From positions 1 to 64,000 of the forward strand of contig CAZCQH010000023.1 of NCBI GenBank assembly GCA_964500805.1: 64,000 nt of DNA, in the 5' to 3' direction. Both the position numbers and the translations under genes were made by a program. Numbering within the stretch: position 1 is the first letter of the stretch; each line of letters opens with the position of its first letter. A model generated the notes under the pieces. That model searched no databases, was not told where the DNA came from, and saw only the letters and a list, made by a program, of their open reading frames with translations. The DNA is from Ga0077555 sp964500805. Its GTDB lineage: Bacteria > Pseudomonadota > Alphaproteobacteria > Rhizobiales > Hyphomicrobiaceae. Of the stretch, positions 18,308 to 26,669 are shown piece by piece.

Positions 18308-18961
18308 ATGGAACCCACTCCCGAATTCCTGATCACCGGGCCGGATGCGCCGACCGCGACCTTGCTGCTGGCGCACGGCGCGGGTGCGCCGATGGACAGC
18401 CCGTTCATGAACCAGCTTGCCGCCTTGCTGAGCGAGCGATCCGTTCGCGTGATCCGCTTCGAGTTCCCTTATATGGCGTCGCGGCGGACAACCGGAAGGA
18501 AGAAACCCGCACCCAAGGCTGAGCTTCTGCAGGATGTTTACCGGGCCGCGATCAAGGAAGCCTTGCCCGAGGTCAAAGGTCCGCTGGCCATCGGTGGCAA
18601 ATCCATGGGTGGGCGAGTTGCGAGCCTGATCGCAGATGACGTGCACGCAGCAGGCAAGAGCGAGCTCAAAGGCCTGGTCTGCGTCGGCTATCCGTTCCAT
18701 CCGCCCGGCATGCCGGAAAAACTGCGCACAGCGCATCTCGAAGCATTGTCGTGCCCCGCGCTCATCGTGCAGGGCGAGCGCGATCCCTTCGGCTCACGCG
18801 CTGAAGTCGAGACGTACCAGCTCTCGCGCTCCATCCGCCTCGCTTGGATCGGCGACGGCGACCACGACCTTGGGCCCCGCGGCAGCTCCGGCTTCACCCG
18901 CAAAGGCAACCTCGCCGCGGCAGCCGACGCGATTGCGGCATTCTTGGCCACGTTGCAGTGA
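18308..18961 (+). CDS. Alpha/beta hydrolase, KANL3/Tex30-like family
   Basis: A 217-residue cytoplasmic alpha/beta hydrolase. Start ATG 18308; the frame is open upstream but lacks family sequence. Seen: the oxyanion-type turn LLAHGAGAPMDSPFM, the nucleophile elbow IGGKSMGGRVAS with Ser in G-x-S-x-G, and near the end the acid/His parts VQGERDPFG and WIGDGDHDLGPR. This matches the small bacterial dienelactone-hydrolase-like proteins related to KANL3/Tex30. Substrate unknown. Convergent with the quinone oxidoreductase gene (13-base gap). Confidence 0.88.
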   Translation: MEPTPEFLITGPDAPTATLLLAHGAGAPMDSPFMNQLAALLSERSVRVIRFEFPYMASRRTTGRKKPAPKAELLQDVYRAAIKEALPEVKGPLAIGGKSMGGRVASLIADDVHAAGKSELKGLVCVGYPFHPPGMPEKLRTAHLEALSCPALIVQGERDPFGSRAEVETYQLSRSIRLAWIGDGDHDLGPRGSSGFTRKGNLAAAADAIAAFLATLQ

Positions 18962-18974
18962 CAGTTGCGAGCGC

Positions 18975-19931
18975 TCAAACCAGAAGCGCCTTGCCGATCA
19001 CCTGACGATCCGTGATCAGCTTCAGCGCATCGGCGGCTTTGGCCAGCGGCAAAGCATGCGAATGGTAGGGCGAAATGCGCTTGGCGCCGAGCCACCCGAC
19101 CAGCACCTCGAGATTGCGGCGCGCACGTGCGGGATCGAGTCGGTTGAGCCCGCCGATCGTAAAGCCGATCACTTCAGCGTCCTTCACCAGCAGATGATTG
19201 GTCTTGGCGAGTCCCGGTCGTCCGCCCGTGAATCCGACGATGAGAATGCGCCCGAACGGTGCCACGCACCGCATCGATTCATCGAACACATCGCCGCCGA
19301 CGGGATCGAAAATCACGTCCGCCCCGCGACCGCCCGTCAGCGCCAGCACCTGCTCGCGGAAGCCGTTGCTGTAGTCGATCACGTGGTCGGCCCCGAGCTT
19401 CTTGCACACCTCGAGCCGCTCCGGGTTGCGCGCCGTCGCGATCACACGCGCGCCCATCAGTTTGCCGACGTCGACCGTGGCCAAGCCGACGCCGCCTGCC
19501 GCCCCATGGACGAGCAGCGTCTCGCCCGGCTGCAGACGACCACGCTGCATGGCGTAAAGCGCAGTCGTGTAGTTCGAGCGGAACGCGGCGGCGGCTTCGA
19601 AGGTCACATGGGCGGGCAGCTTGATGACGTCTGCAGCGGGCTGCACGGTCTCCTCGGCAAAGCCGCCGCCCGACAGCACGCGGTCGCCAACTGCAAAGCC
19701 CTTCACATCCGCGCCGAGCGCAATGATCTCGCCCGCAGCTTCGCCACCAGGAATGAACGGCGGCGCAGTCTTGACGTGATACTGGCCCGCAATCCGCAGC
19801 ACATCCGTGAAGCTGACGCCGCGTGCGCGGAGCCGGATCTTGACCTCGCCAGGTCCCGCCGTCGGCGAAGGAATGTCCTTCACGACCAGCGTCTCAGGCG
19901 TCCCGTAAGCTTCGCACATCACCACTTGCAT
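18975..19931 (-). CDS. NADPH:quinone oxidoreductase-like medium-chain reductase
   Basis: A 318-residue zinc-independent medium-chain dehydrogenase/reductase of the quinone oxidoreductase (Qor) class. The GroES-like half contains GVSFTDVLRIAGQYHVKTAPPFIPGGEAAGEI; the Rossmann half contains LVHGAAGGVGLATVDVGKLMGARVIATARN and VIDYSNGFREQVLALTGGRGADVIFDPVGGDVFDESMRC. No structural or catalytic zinc Cys cluster is present. Start chosen at MQVVMCEAYGTP; an in-frame start five codons upstream (19946) is possible. It should reduce quinones or enoyl/alkenal compounds with NADPH. Confidence 0.9.
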   Translation of the reverse strand: MQVVMCEAYGTPETLVVKDIPSPTAGPGEVKIRLRARGVSFTDVLRIAGQYHVKTAPPFIPGGEAAGEIIALGADVKGFAVGDRVLSGGGFAEETVQPAADVIKLPAHVTFEAAAAFRSNYTTALYAMQRGRLQPGETLLVHGAAGGVGLATVDVGKLMGARVIATARNPERLEVCKKLGADHVIDYSNGFREQVLALTGGRGADVIFDPVGGDVFDESMRCVAPFGRILIVGFTGGRPGLAKTNHLLVKDAEVIGFTIGGLNRLDPARARRNLEVLVGWLGAKRISPYHSHALPLAKAADALKLITDRQVIGKALLV

Positions 19932-20135
19932 GCTCGATCCTTCCAACGAGTCCCCCTTGGCACTGGCGATACGTTACGCAGGCCATCAGTCAGCGCAAGC
20001 GCTTCGGCCGGTCCGGTGGCGTACAATGCCGGCCGTCGAGACAAGGACATGGCTCTGGCGGACCGTGACGGTTTCTTGAGCATCGCCAATCGAACTGCGG
20101 GCCAGCAGCAGCGCGTCGATGCTCGGAGTGAACGC

Positions 20136-20840
20136 CTATGCAGAGGTCAGCTTCTTCCAGAGAGCCGCCTCGCCGAGGGTCTCGACAAACGCCTTGTGAG
20201 CCGCCTCGTCCCCGGGCGACAAGCGGCTCGACAGCGGCACCGGCCGCTGGCGCGCCGCGGCACGCGGGCGAAACCCACCACTGGCCGCCGACCGGCCGTT
20301 GCCCTTGAGCTCCAGCGTCGCCTGCCGCTCGCCGAGCAGCTCCACATAGACACCTGCCAGCAGCAGCGAGTCCATGATCGCGCCGTGCTTGGTGCGCTTG
20401 GAGTTGTCGATCCCGTAGCGCTTGCAAAGGGCATCGAGCGTGTTCGGCCCCGCCGGATGCTTCCGCCTAGCCAGCATCAGCGTGTCCACCAGTCGCTCGT
20501 TCGGAATGAGCGGCATCCCGGCGCGCGTCAGCTCCATGTTGATGAAGCCGACATCGAACATCGCATTGTGAATGACCAGTGGCGAATCGCCAATAAAGCC
20601 CAGGAAGTCCTTCACGATCTTCTTGAACGGCGGCTTGTCTTTCAGAAAGTCATTCGACAGGCCGTGAATTTGCTCCGCTTCGGGATGCACGTCACGGCCT
20701 TCCGGGAAGATGAAGCTGTGGTACTCGCGCCCGGTCGGAATGCGATTGACGATCTCGACGCAGCCGATCTCGATCAGCCGGTCGCCCTTGGCGGCGTCGA
20801 GCCCGGTGGTTTCAGTGTCCAGAATGATTTCGCGCAACAT
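20136..20840 (-). CDS. dnaQ: DNA polymerase III epsilon subunit (3'-5' proofreading exonuclease)
   Basis: A 234-residue DEDDh exonuclease, proofreading subunit of the replicative polymerase. Start at ATG 20840 gives MLREIILDTETTGLD as in other alphaproteobacteria; the open frame upstream is not conserved-looking. Exo motifs: I DTETTGLD, II HNAMFDVGFIN, III HGAIMDSLLLAGVY (with the His and Asp). A basic Gly/Ala/Arg linker (about residues 180-205) leads to a C-terminal helix (EAAHKAFVETLGEAALWKKL), the usual site for binding the alpha subunit. In related genomes dnaQ directly follows coaE; here a divergent GMC oxidoreductase pair separates them. Confidence 0.96.
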   Translation of the reverse strand: MLREIILDTETTGLDAAKGDRLIEIGCVEIVNRIPTGREYHSFIFPEGRDVHPEAEQIHGLSNDFLKDKPPFKKIVKDFLGFIGDSPLVIHNAMFDVGFINMELTRAGMPLIPNERLVDTLMLARRKHPAGPNTLDALCKRYGIDNSKRTKHGAIMDSLLLAGVYVELLGERQATLELKGNGRSAASGGFRPRAAARQRPVPLSSRLSPGDEAAHKAFVETLGEAALWKKLTSA

Positions 20841-21061
20841 CGGCCCCCATCCCAATGTCCCTCGGGGAAAGGTAGCCGATTCGAGCGCAGGGTGCGCCCA
20901 TCGAGACCGCAGAGAACCTTGCATGACAACCTGTGGATAAGCCCGACTCCGCTCTCACACGCGCCCGCGCATTGGCGCCTTGAAGCTACGGAAGAGCTGC
21001 TCGCCTTGACCGGCGGACGAGCTGGGCTGCAGATTTGGAGCCCTTTCAGATCGAGGCACTG

Positions 21062-21535
21062 ATGCAACAACCGCCCCGCACCGAGCTCACGCCCGCCGAA
21101 CAGCGCGATTTGCGCCGGCTGGCCGGCATCATGATCCCCGCCAGTGCGGAGTACCGCGTGCCCGGCGCCGACGATGAGGTGATTTTCGCCGACATCGTCC
21201 GCTCGCTCGGCCGCGACCGCGAGGACGTCCGCAAAGCGCTCGCCATGCTGAGAGAATCGGCCGGCGGCGCCTTCACCGATCTCGACGACGCGGGCGCCGG
21301 TGCGACGGCGATGGCGTTCCTGAGCCGCCAAGGGAAGGAGATCATCGCCCTCGGCCGCGCCATCCTGCAGTGCTATTATCGCGACGATCGCGTCTTCAAA
21401 TCACTCGGACGCGAACCGCGCGCACCATTCCCGAAGGGCCACGACATCCAGCCGACCGACTGGTCTCTGCTCGATCCCGTGCGCAAGCGGAAGCGCATGT
21501 GGCGTGATCTCGACGGCACCGGGGAGGCACGCTGA
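21062..21535 (+). CDS. Small subunit accompanying a GMC oxidoreductase (gluconate 2-dehydrogenase subunit 3-like)
   Basis: A 157-residue protein, stop codon one base before the GMC oxidoreductase start, so the two are translationally linked. Start ATG 21062 follows a GAGG; a TTG at 21035 would add nine residues. Its N-terminus ELTPAEQRDLRRLAGIMIPAS resembles gluconate 2-dehydrogenase subunit 3 proteins, which act as chaperone-like small subunits of membrane-bound GMC dehydrogenases. Those usually carry a Tat signal; none is visible here. The central region IALGRAILQCYYRDDRVFKSLGREPRAPFPKGH is common to small partners of this kind. Confidence 0.75.
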   Translation: MQQPPRTELTPAEQRDLRRLAGIMIPASAEYRVPGADDEVIFADIVRSLGRDREDVRKALAMLRESAGGAFTDLDDAGAGATAMAFLSRQGKEIIALGRAILQCYYRDDRVFKSLGREPRAPFPKGHDIQPTDWSLLDPVRKRKRMWRDLDGTGEAR

Positions 21536-21536
21536 C

Positions 21537-23186
21537 ATGGCTCGAACAGACACGGCCTCCGCCTCCAATCCTAGCGCCGCGCGCCCCACCGATGAGATCG
21601 TCGACGTGCTCATCATCGGCTCAGGTGCGTCCGGCGCCGCCGTGGCCTGGAGCCTCGCCGACACGCGCATGAAGATTCTCTGCCTGGAACAGGGCGATTG
21701 GATCAAGTCCACTGATTTCCCCGCAAACGGCCGCGATTGGGAAGCGCGCCGCTACGCCGACTTCGACATCAGCCCCAATCGTCGCGGACGCGATACCGAC
21801 TATCCCGTCAATGACGCCGACTCTCCGATGAAGGTCGCCAACTTCAATGGCGTCGGCGGCGGCACGATCCTTTTCACCGCGCACTTCCCGCGCATGCATC
21901 CGTCCGACTTCCGCGTCAAGTCGCTCGATGGCGTCGCCGACGACTGGCCGATCGACTACTGGACACTCGAGCCATACTTCGCCGAGAACGACCGCATGAT
22001 GGGCGTTGCGGGACTGGCAGGGGACCCAGCCTACCCCCCACTCACTCCGAATATGCCGCCCGTGCCGCTCGGCCGCTCCGGCACGCATTACGCGAAAACG
22101 CTCAACAGGATGGGCTGGCACTGGTGGCCGTCAGACATCGCGGTCGCAACGACCGAGTATGAGGGACGCGGCAAGTGCATCAATCTCGGCCACTGCACGC
22201 CCGGATGCGCGCAAGGCGCAAAGGCAAGCGTCGATATCACCTATTGGCCGCATGCGCTGCGGGCAGGGGTGGAACTGCGCACGCGCTGCCGCGTCCGCGA
22301 GATCACGACTAACGAGCATGGCATGGCTTCGGGCGTGATCTACTACGACCCGAACGGCGTGGAGCGCTTCCAACCGGCTGAGGTGGTGATCGTTGCATGC
22401 AATGGTGTCGGCACGCCACGGCTGCTGCTGAACTCCGCGTCGAGCCGCTTTCCAGACGGGCTCGCCAACTCGTCTGGGCTCGTCGGCAGGAATTTGATGG
22501 TGCACCCCTGGCCGCAGGTTTTCGGCTACGTCGACGAGGAGATGGACGGCGACCGCGGCCCCATGACGCTCATGTGGTGCAAGGAGTTCTACGAGACCGA
22601 CCGCAAGCGCGGTTTCACGCGTGGATATACGCTGCAATTCGCGCGGGGCACCGGACCCGCCAACGAGGCGATCCTCAGCATGGCTGCCGGGCGCCTCCCC
22701 TGGGGCAAGGAGCACCACAGTGCCTATCGCACGCTGCTTTATCACAATCTGCGCGTCGGCGTGGCATGCGAGGATCTGCCCGAGGAGCACAATCGCGTCG
22801 TTCTCGATCCCGTCCTGAAGGACAGCCACGGCATCCCCGCGCCGAAGATCGAGTACAGAATCAGCGGCAACACCCGCGCCATGATGGAGCACGGCATCGC
22901 ACGCGGGTGGGAGATCATGACCGCGGCTGGCGCGAAGAACATCTCCGTTCAGCGCAACAACTTGAACAGCCCCGGTCACCTGCTCGGCACCTGCCGAATG
23001 GGGACAGATCCGGCTCGGTCAGTCGTGAACGAGTGGGGCCGATCGCACGACGTGAAGAACCTCTTCATCGTCGACGGGAGCATCTGGGTCACCTCCGGCG
23101 GAGTGAACCCAACGTCCACGATCCAGGCGCTCGCCCTCTACATCGCCGACAACATCAAGAAGCGGCTGGCGAACTTGTTCGATTGA
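21537..23186 (+). CDS. GMC-family FAD-dependent oxidoreductase
   Basis: A 549-residue glucose-methanol-choline oxidoreductase of the gluconate/2-ketogluconate dehydrogenase flavoprotein type. Start ATG 21537. FAD motif VDVLIIGSGASGAAVAWSLADTRMKILCLEQGD (about 20-52), the FNGVGGGTILFTAHFPRM flavin-attachment region, GHCTPGCAQGAKASVDITYWPHAL, and the C-terminal GHLLGTCRMG with SIWVTSGGVNPTSTIQALALYIAD (catalytic His/Asn region). It probably oxidises a sugar acid, polyol or alcohol and hands electrons to a quinone or cytochrome. No cytochrome c subunit is encoded alongside. The pair interrupts the dnaQ-coaE order. Confidence 0.92.
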   Translation: MARTDTASASNPSAARPTDEIVDVLIIGSGASGAAVAWSLADTRMKILCLEQGDWIKSTDFPANGRDWEARRYADFDISPNRRGRDTDYPVNDADSPMKVANFNGVGGGTILFTAHFPRMHPSDFRVKSLDGVADDWPIDYWTLEPYFAENDRMMGVAGLAGDPAYPPLTPNMPPVPLGRSGTHYAKTLNRMGWHWWPSDIAVATTEYEGRGKCINLGHCTPGCAQGAKASVDITYWPHALRAGVELRTRCRVREITTNEHGMASGVIYYDPNGVERFQPAEVVIVACNGVGTPRLLLNSASSRFPDGLANSSGLVGRNLMVHPWPQVFGYVDEEMDGDRGPMTLMWCKEFYETDRKRGFTRGYTLQFARGTGPANEAILSMAAGRLPWGKEHHSAYRTLLYHNLRVGVACEDLPEEHNRVVLDPVLKDSHGIPAPKIEYRISGNTRAMMEHGIARGWEIMTAAGAKNISVQRNNLNSPGHLLGTCRMGTDPARSVVNEWGRSHDVKNLFIVDGSIWVTSGGVNPTSTIQALALYIADNIKKRLANLFD

Positions 23187-23217
23187 GGATGCAAAGACCC
23201 CAATAATTGCAGCACTC

Positions 23218-23853
23218 TCACGCCCAATGCTTGGCGTAGGCAGCGCCAGTGTCGCCCCGGGAAACACGCTCGCGCAAGAGCGCCACGACGCGATCAACCT
23301 CGGCTTCTGTCTCGGTTATTGTGACGCCCGTGTCGACCACAAAATGCGCGCGCTTGCGTTTTTCAGCGTCGGGCATCTGGCGCGCAACGATCTGATCATA
23401 TTTTTCGGGAGTCATGCCTGGACGCTCGAGCACGCGCTTGCGCTGCACATCGTGCGGTGCGCTCACCACCACGACGACATCGACGCGCTTCTCGCCGCCA
23501 CCTTCGAGCAGCAGTGGAATCTCGAGGACCGCGATGGCAGCACCGCGCGCGGCCTCTGCACGCAGGAACTCCCGCTCCGCTTGAAACACCAGCGGATGCA
23601 CGATCGCCTCGAGCCGCTTGAAGCCGCCGGGATCGCTGAGCAGCTTCTGCGCAAGCTTCGCGCGATCGACCCCGTCTTCGCCTGTCGTGCCGGGAAACGC
23701 CGCTTCGATCGGCGCCACCGCCGCGCCACCCGCCGCATAGAGCTTGTGCACCTCCGCATCGGCATCGCAGACCGCGAGACCCAGCGCCTGGAACCGCTTC
23801 GCGACAGTCGACTTGCCCATGCCGATGGAGCCGGTCAGTCCGATGATCAGCAT
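23218..23853 (-). CDS. coaE: Dephospho-CoA kinase
   Basis: Last step of coenzyme A synthesis: phosphorylates dephospho-CoA with ATP. 211 residues from the ATG at 23853 (MLIIGLTGSIGMGKST). P-loop GSIGMGKST at 8-16, then LGLAVCDADAEVHKLYAAGG (substrate-binding Asp region), HPLVFQAEREFLR, and the lid VVVSAPHDVQRKRVLERPGMTPEKYDQIVARQM. The frame is open further upstream but that segment is not CoaE. The C-terminal tail DTGVTITETEAEVDRVVALLRE is typical. Minus-strand neighbour of maf. Confidence 0.96.
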   Translation of the reverse strand: MLIIGLTGSIGMGKSTVAKRFQALGLAVCDADAEVHKLYAAGGAAVAPIEAAFPGTTGEDGVDRAKLAQKLLSDPGGFKRLEAIVHPLVFQAEREFLRAEAARGAAIAVLEIPLLLEGGGEKRVDVVVVVSAPHDVQRKRVLERPGMTPEKYDQIVARQMPDAEKRKRAHFVVDTGVTITETEAEVDRVVALLRERVSRGDTGAAYAKHWA

Positions 23854-23937
23854 GTCAGGCCCGCCATGTTCGAAGGGAATGAGTGACGCGAGGAGACGGG
23901 CACCGCCGGCGTTGGTATCCCGGCCAGCGTCCCGGTC

Positions 23938-23962
23938 GAGGTCAGATCCATGGGTCTGCCCC
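23938..23962. repeat. Degenerate palindrome resembling the core of the 51.4-kb element
   Basis: The sequence GGTCAGATCCATGGGTCTGC lies in the 127-base gap between coaE and maf. It matches all but two positions of the exact palindrome at 51406-51431. The position is where aroE is found in many relatives. Confidence 0.5.
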
Positions 23963-23980
23963 CTGTTGGAGCATCGATCA

Positions 23981-24598
23981 TCATGCCGGTATCGCCTTTC
24001 GCCGGCGGAGCTCGGCCAGCACTGGCAGCAGCGGCATGCCAAGAATCGTGAAGTAGTCGCCGTCGATCTTCTCGAAAAGCTGGATGCCGATCCCTTCCAG
24101 TTGATAGGCGCCGACTGAGGAGCAGATCACGTCGCCGGCCCGGGTGACGTAATCATCGGCGAACGCGGCGCTATAGTCGCGCATGGTCATCAGGGCGCGG
24201 TCGGCATGCGTCCACACCACCGTGCCACCCGCTGCTATGGCGACAGCCGCGTGCAGCACATGGGTCTGGCCGCGGAAATCTTCGATGTGGCGACGGGCTT
24301 CGGCGAGATCCTTCGGCTTCTCGAAAATGCGCATACCCAGTGCCAGCACCTGATCAGCCCCGATGACCAGCGCCTGCGGGTGCCCTCGGCTCACATCCTC
24401 CGCTTTGGCCTTCGCCAGCTCACCCGCAAGCGTTCCCGGACCCACGCTGCCGGTGGCGCTCGCGGCTTCGAGAGTACGCCTCAGCGCCGGCTCGTCCACC
24501 TGCGACGGCACCACCTGGAACGGCACGCCCGCAGCCTCCAGCATCTGTCGCCGGCTGCGGCTGCCGGAGGCGAGAATGATGGTCGGCGGCGTAGGCAT
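23981..24598 (-). CDS. maf: Maf-like nucleoside triphosphate pyrophosphatase
   Basis: A 205-residue Maf/YhdE/YceF-family house-cleaning pyrophosphatase, which hydrolyses non-canonical or modified nucleoside triphosphates and has been linked to cell division. Seen: IILASGSRSRRQMLEAAGVPFQVVPSQVDE (the SxSxRR substrate loop), VIGADQVLALG (catalytic Asp region), and DYVTRAGDVICSSVGAYQLEGIGIQLFEKIDGDYFTILGMPLLPVL at the C-terminus. The first gene of the maf, coaE, dnaQ set on this strand. No aroE follows it, unlike many relatives. Confidence 0.94.
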   Translation of the reverse strand: MPTPPTIILASGSRSRRQMLEAAGVPFQVVPSQVDEPALRRTLEAASATGSVGPGTLAGELAKAKAEDVSRGHPQALVIGADQVLALGMRIFEKPKDLAEARRHIEDFRGQTHVLHAAVAIAAGGTVVWTHADRALMTMRDYSAAFADDYVTRAGDVICSSVGAYQLEGIGIQLFEKIDGDYFTILGMPLLPVLAELRRRKAIPA

Positions 24599-24733
24599 TC
24601 AGGCGATCCGATGTGATCAGGGGTGGCAACAGTCGTTTCCCGGCTAGGGCCATTCCGCGCCGGCCATTTGCGGTCGCGCCGGACTCTGCTTACATGCCAG
24701 CCGTTCGGGAAGGCAAGCAACCCAGAGGGGCCC

Positions 24734-24988
24734 ATGCCCAAGGTGACCATCTACACGACCAGCATCTGCCCCTATTGCATGATGGCGAAGCGCCTGCTGA
24801 CCAAGAAGGGCGTTGCCTTTCACGAGATCGACGTCGGTCGCAATCCGTCACTGCGCGACGAGATGGAGGAGAAGTCCGGCCGCTACACCGTTCCTCAGAT
24901 TTGGATCGGCGACACTCACGTCGGCGGCTGCGACGACCTTTATGCACTGGAGGACTCCGGCAAGCTCGATCCACTGCTCACCGCGTGA
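24734..24988 (+). CDS. grxC: Glutaredoxin 3
   Basis: 84-residue dithiol glutaredoxin, start ATG 24734 (MPKVTIYTTSICPYCMMAKR). Active site CPYC at 14-17, the cis-Pro segment YTVPQIWIGDTHVGGCDDLYAL (TVP and GG glutathione-binding). It reduces mixed disulfides with glutathione in the cytoplasm. The downstream nitrilase and DUF1178 genes in the same direction form a conserved alphaproteobacterial group. Confidence 0.96.
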   Translation: MPKVTIYTTSICPYCMMAKRLLTKKGVAFHEIDVGRNPSLRDEMEEKSGRYTVPQIWIGDTHVGGCDDLYALEDSGKLDPLLTA

Positions 24989-25067
24989 GCGTAGCGGGAA
25001 ATTCCCGGACGCCTGCCACTGTTATCAAGTTCCAAGCTCTTGCGCGCCACGCCACGAGGCCAAGCCC

Positions 25068-25940
25068 ATGTCCCAGGCGATATCCCCCAATTCCGCCGGC
25101 ACAGTCGCGACGCTCCGCGTCGCCCTTATCACCATGTGCGCCTCGCGCACCGTCGAGGACAATGTCGCCACCGCCACCCGCCTGATCGAGGAAGCCGCAG
25201 CACAAGGCGCGCAGTACATCCAGACGCCCGAATTCACGACGCTGATGGAAATGCAGAGCGCAAAGCTCTTCGCTGCCACCAAGCCGGAGGAGAACAACCC
25301 CGCGGTCGCCCATTTCCAATCGCTGGCAAAGCGCCTCGGCATCTGGCTGCATCTCGGGTCCATGGGCGTGCTGGTGAAGCCAGATAAGATCGCCAATCGT
25401 AGCTTTCTCTTCACGCCTGATGGCCGCATCGCGGCGCGCTACGACAAGCTCCACATGTTCGATGCCGCGCTCGGCAGCGGCGAGAAGTTTCGCGAGTCGA
25501 AGAATTTCGAGCCCGGCTCCGAAGCCGTGATCGCGGACACGCCTTGGGGGGGACTTGGCCTCACCGTCTGCTACGACCTGCGGTTCCCGCAACTGTTCCG
25601 GGCCTTGGCGCAGGGTGGCGCGGGGATCATCGCCGTGCCGTCGGCCTTCCAGCGCTCGACGGGCGAGGTGCACTGGCAGCCGCTGCTTCAGGCCCGCGCC
25701 ATTGAGACGGGGTCCTACATCTTGGCCTCCGCCCAGGCAGGCCAGCACGAGTGCCAACGCGAAACCTATGGCCACGCGTTGATCGTCGATCCGTGGGGCA
25801 AAGTGGTTGCAGAGGCCGGCATTGAGCCTTCCGTAACCATTTATGATGTTGACTTGTCGAAGATTCAGGAGGCGCGGCAACGAATTCCGTCGCTCGAGCA
25901 CGACCGCCCCTTCAAACTGGTGCACCAAACCGCTACATAA
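25068..25940 (+). CDS. Carbon-nitrogen hydrolase, Nit1/Nit2-like (deaminated glutathione amidase or omega-amidase)
   Basis: A 290-residue nitrilase-superfamily amidase. Start ATG 25068; upstream open frame is not conserved. The Glu-Lys-Cys triad is visible: Glu in FTTLMEMQS region (TPEFTTLMEM), Lys in RYDKLHMFDA, Cys in GLTVCYDLRFPQLFRAL. Family proteins repair deaminated glutathione or hydrolyse 2-oxo-glutaramate-type amides; the neighbouring glutaredoxin favours glutathione-related repair. Located 79 bases behind grxC and 37 before the DUF1178 gene. Confidence 0.92.
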   Translation: MSQAISPNSAGTVATLRVALITMCASRTVEDNVATATRLIEEAAAQGAQYIQTPEFTTLMEMQSAKLFAATKPEENNPAVAHFQSLAKRLGIWLHLGSMGVLVKPDKIANRSFLFTPDGRIAARYDKLHMFDAALGSGEKFRESKNFEPGSEAVIADTPWGGLGLTVCYDLRFPQLFRALAQGGAGIIAVPSAFQRSTGEVHWQPLLQARAIETGSYILASAQAGQHECQRETYGHALIVDPWGKVVAEAGIEPSVTIYDVDLSKIQEARQRIPSLEHDRPFKLVHQTAT

Positions 25941-25977
25941 TTGGCAGTCATAACCGCCGAGTGCTATCTAGCGACCG

Positions 25978-26541
25978 ATGATCAAGTACAGCCTCATCTG
26001 CCCGAAGTCTCATACGTTCGAGGGATGGTTCCCATCGAGCGCCGGCTTCGACGCGCAAGTGAAGAAGAAGCTCGTCACCTGCCCGCAGTGCGGCTCGACC
26101 AAGATTACCAAGGCACTGATGGCACCGCGAGTGCTCACCGCCGAACAAAAGGCTGAGACTCGTGAAAAACGCGCAAAAGCCGTCGCAGCGGCACAGGCGA
26201 TCGCGGAAGCAGCGAGCAGAGGCGATATGCCGGCGCCGGCTCAACAGCAGCAATTCGCCGTCTCGCCGGAGCAGCGCGAGATTCTGCGCGAGCTGAAGAA
26301 AATGCGCGACGCGCTCTTGGAGAAGTCGGAGTACGTCGGCCCTCGGTTCGCCGAGGAAGCACGCCGTATCCACAATGAAGGTCCAAAGGCCGGCGGGAAA
26401 CGCAAGGGCAAGGGCAAGGGCAAAGCGCCGGAGGGGCCGCTGGGCATCCATGGCGAGGCATCGCCTGCCGACGTGAAATCCCTGCTCGAGGACGGCATCG
26501 ACGTTTTCCCGATCCCGGTCTTGCCCGACGACAAGAATTGA
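25978..26541 (+). CDS. DUF1178 family protein (putative zinc-ribbon protein)
   Basis: A 187-residue DUF1178 protein. N-terminus MIKYSLICPKSHTFEGWFPSSAGFDAQVKKKLVTCPQCGSTKITKALMAPRV contains a CP..H and CPQC pair that may bind zinc. A central charged, Ala-rich region and a lysine/glycine-rich stretch (KAGGKRKGKGKGK) precede the conserved acidic tail GEASPADVKSLLEDGIDVFPIPVLPDDKN. Function unknown. Consistent neighbourhood with grxC and the nitrilase. Confidence 0.93.
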   Translation: MIKYSLICPKSHTFEGWFPSSAGFDAQVKKKLVTCPQCGSTKITKALMAPRVLTAEQKAETREKRAKAVAAAQAIAEAASRGDMPAPAQQQQFAVSPEQREILRELKKMRDALLEKSEYVGPRFAEEARRIHNEGPKAGGKRKGKGKGKAPEGPLGIHGEASPADVKSLLEDGIDVFPIPVLPDDKN

Positions 26542-26669
26542 TTGCACGCAGCTGGTCGGTAGCCAGACACCAACAGGGAATGGCTCCCGGGACGTTACGC
26601 GTGGATGCGCTGCCAAGTAGACGGGGCTACACTCAAGCTGTCTAACGGGTCAATCACGGAGCATGCCGC

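Noticed and set aside
18636..21062. 808-residue open frame on the plus strand
   Set aside because: It lies opposite the quinone oxidoreductase and dnaQ genes and has Arg/His-rich, non-globular composition, as expected for a shadow frame in GC-rich DNA.
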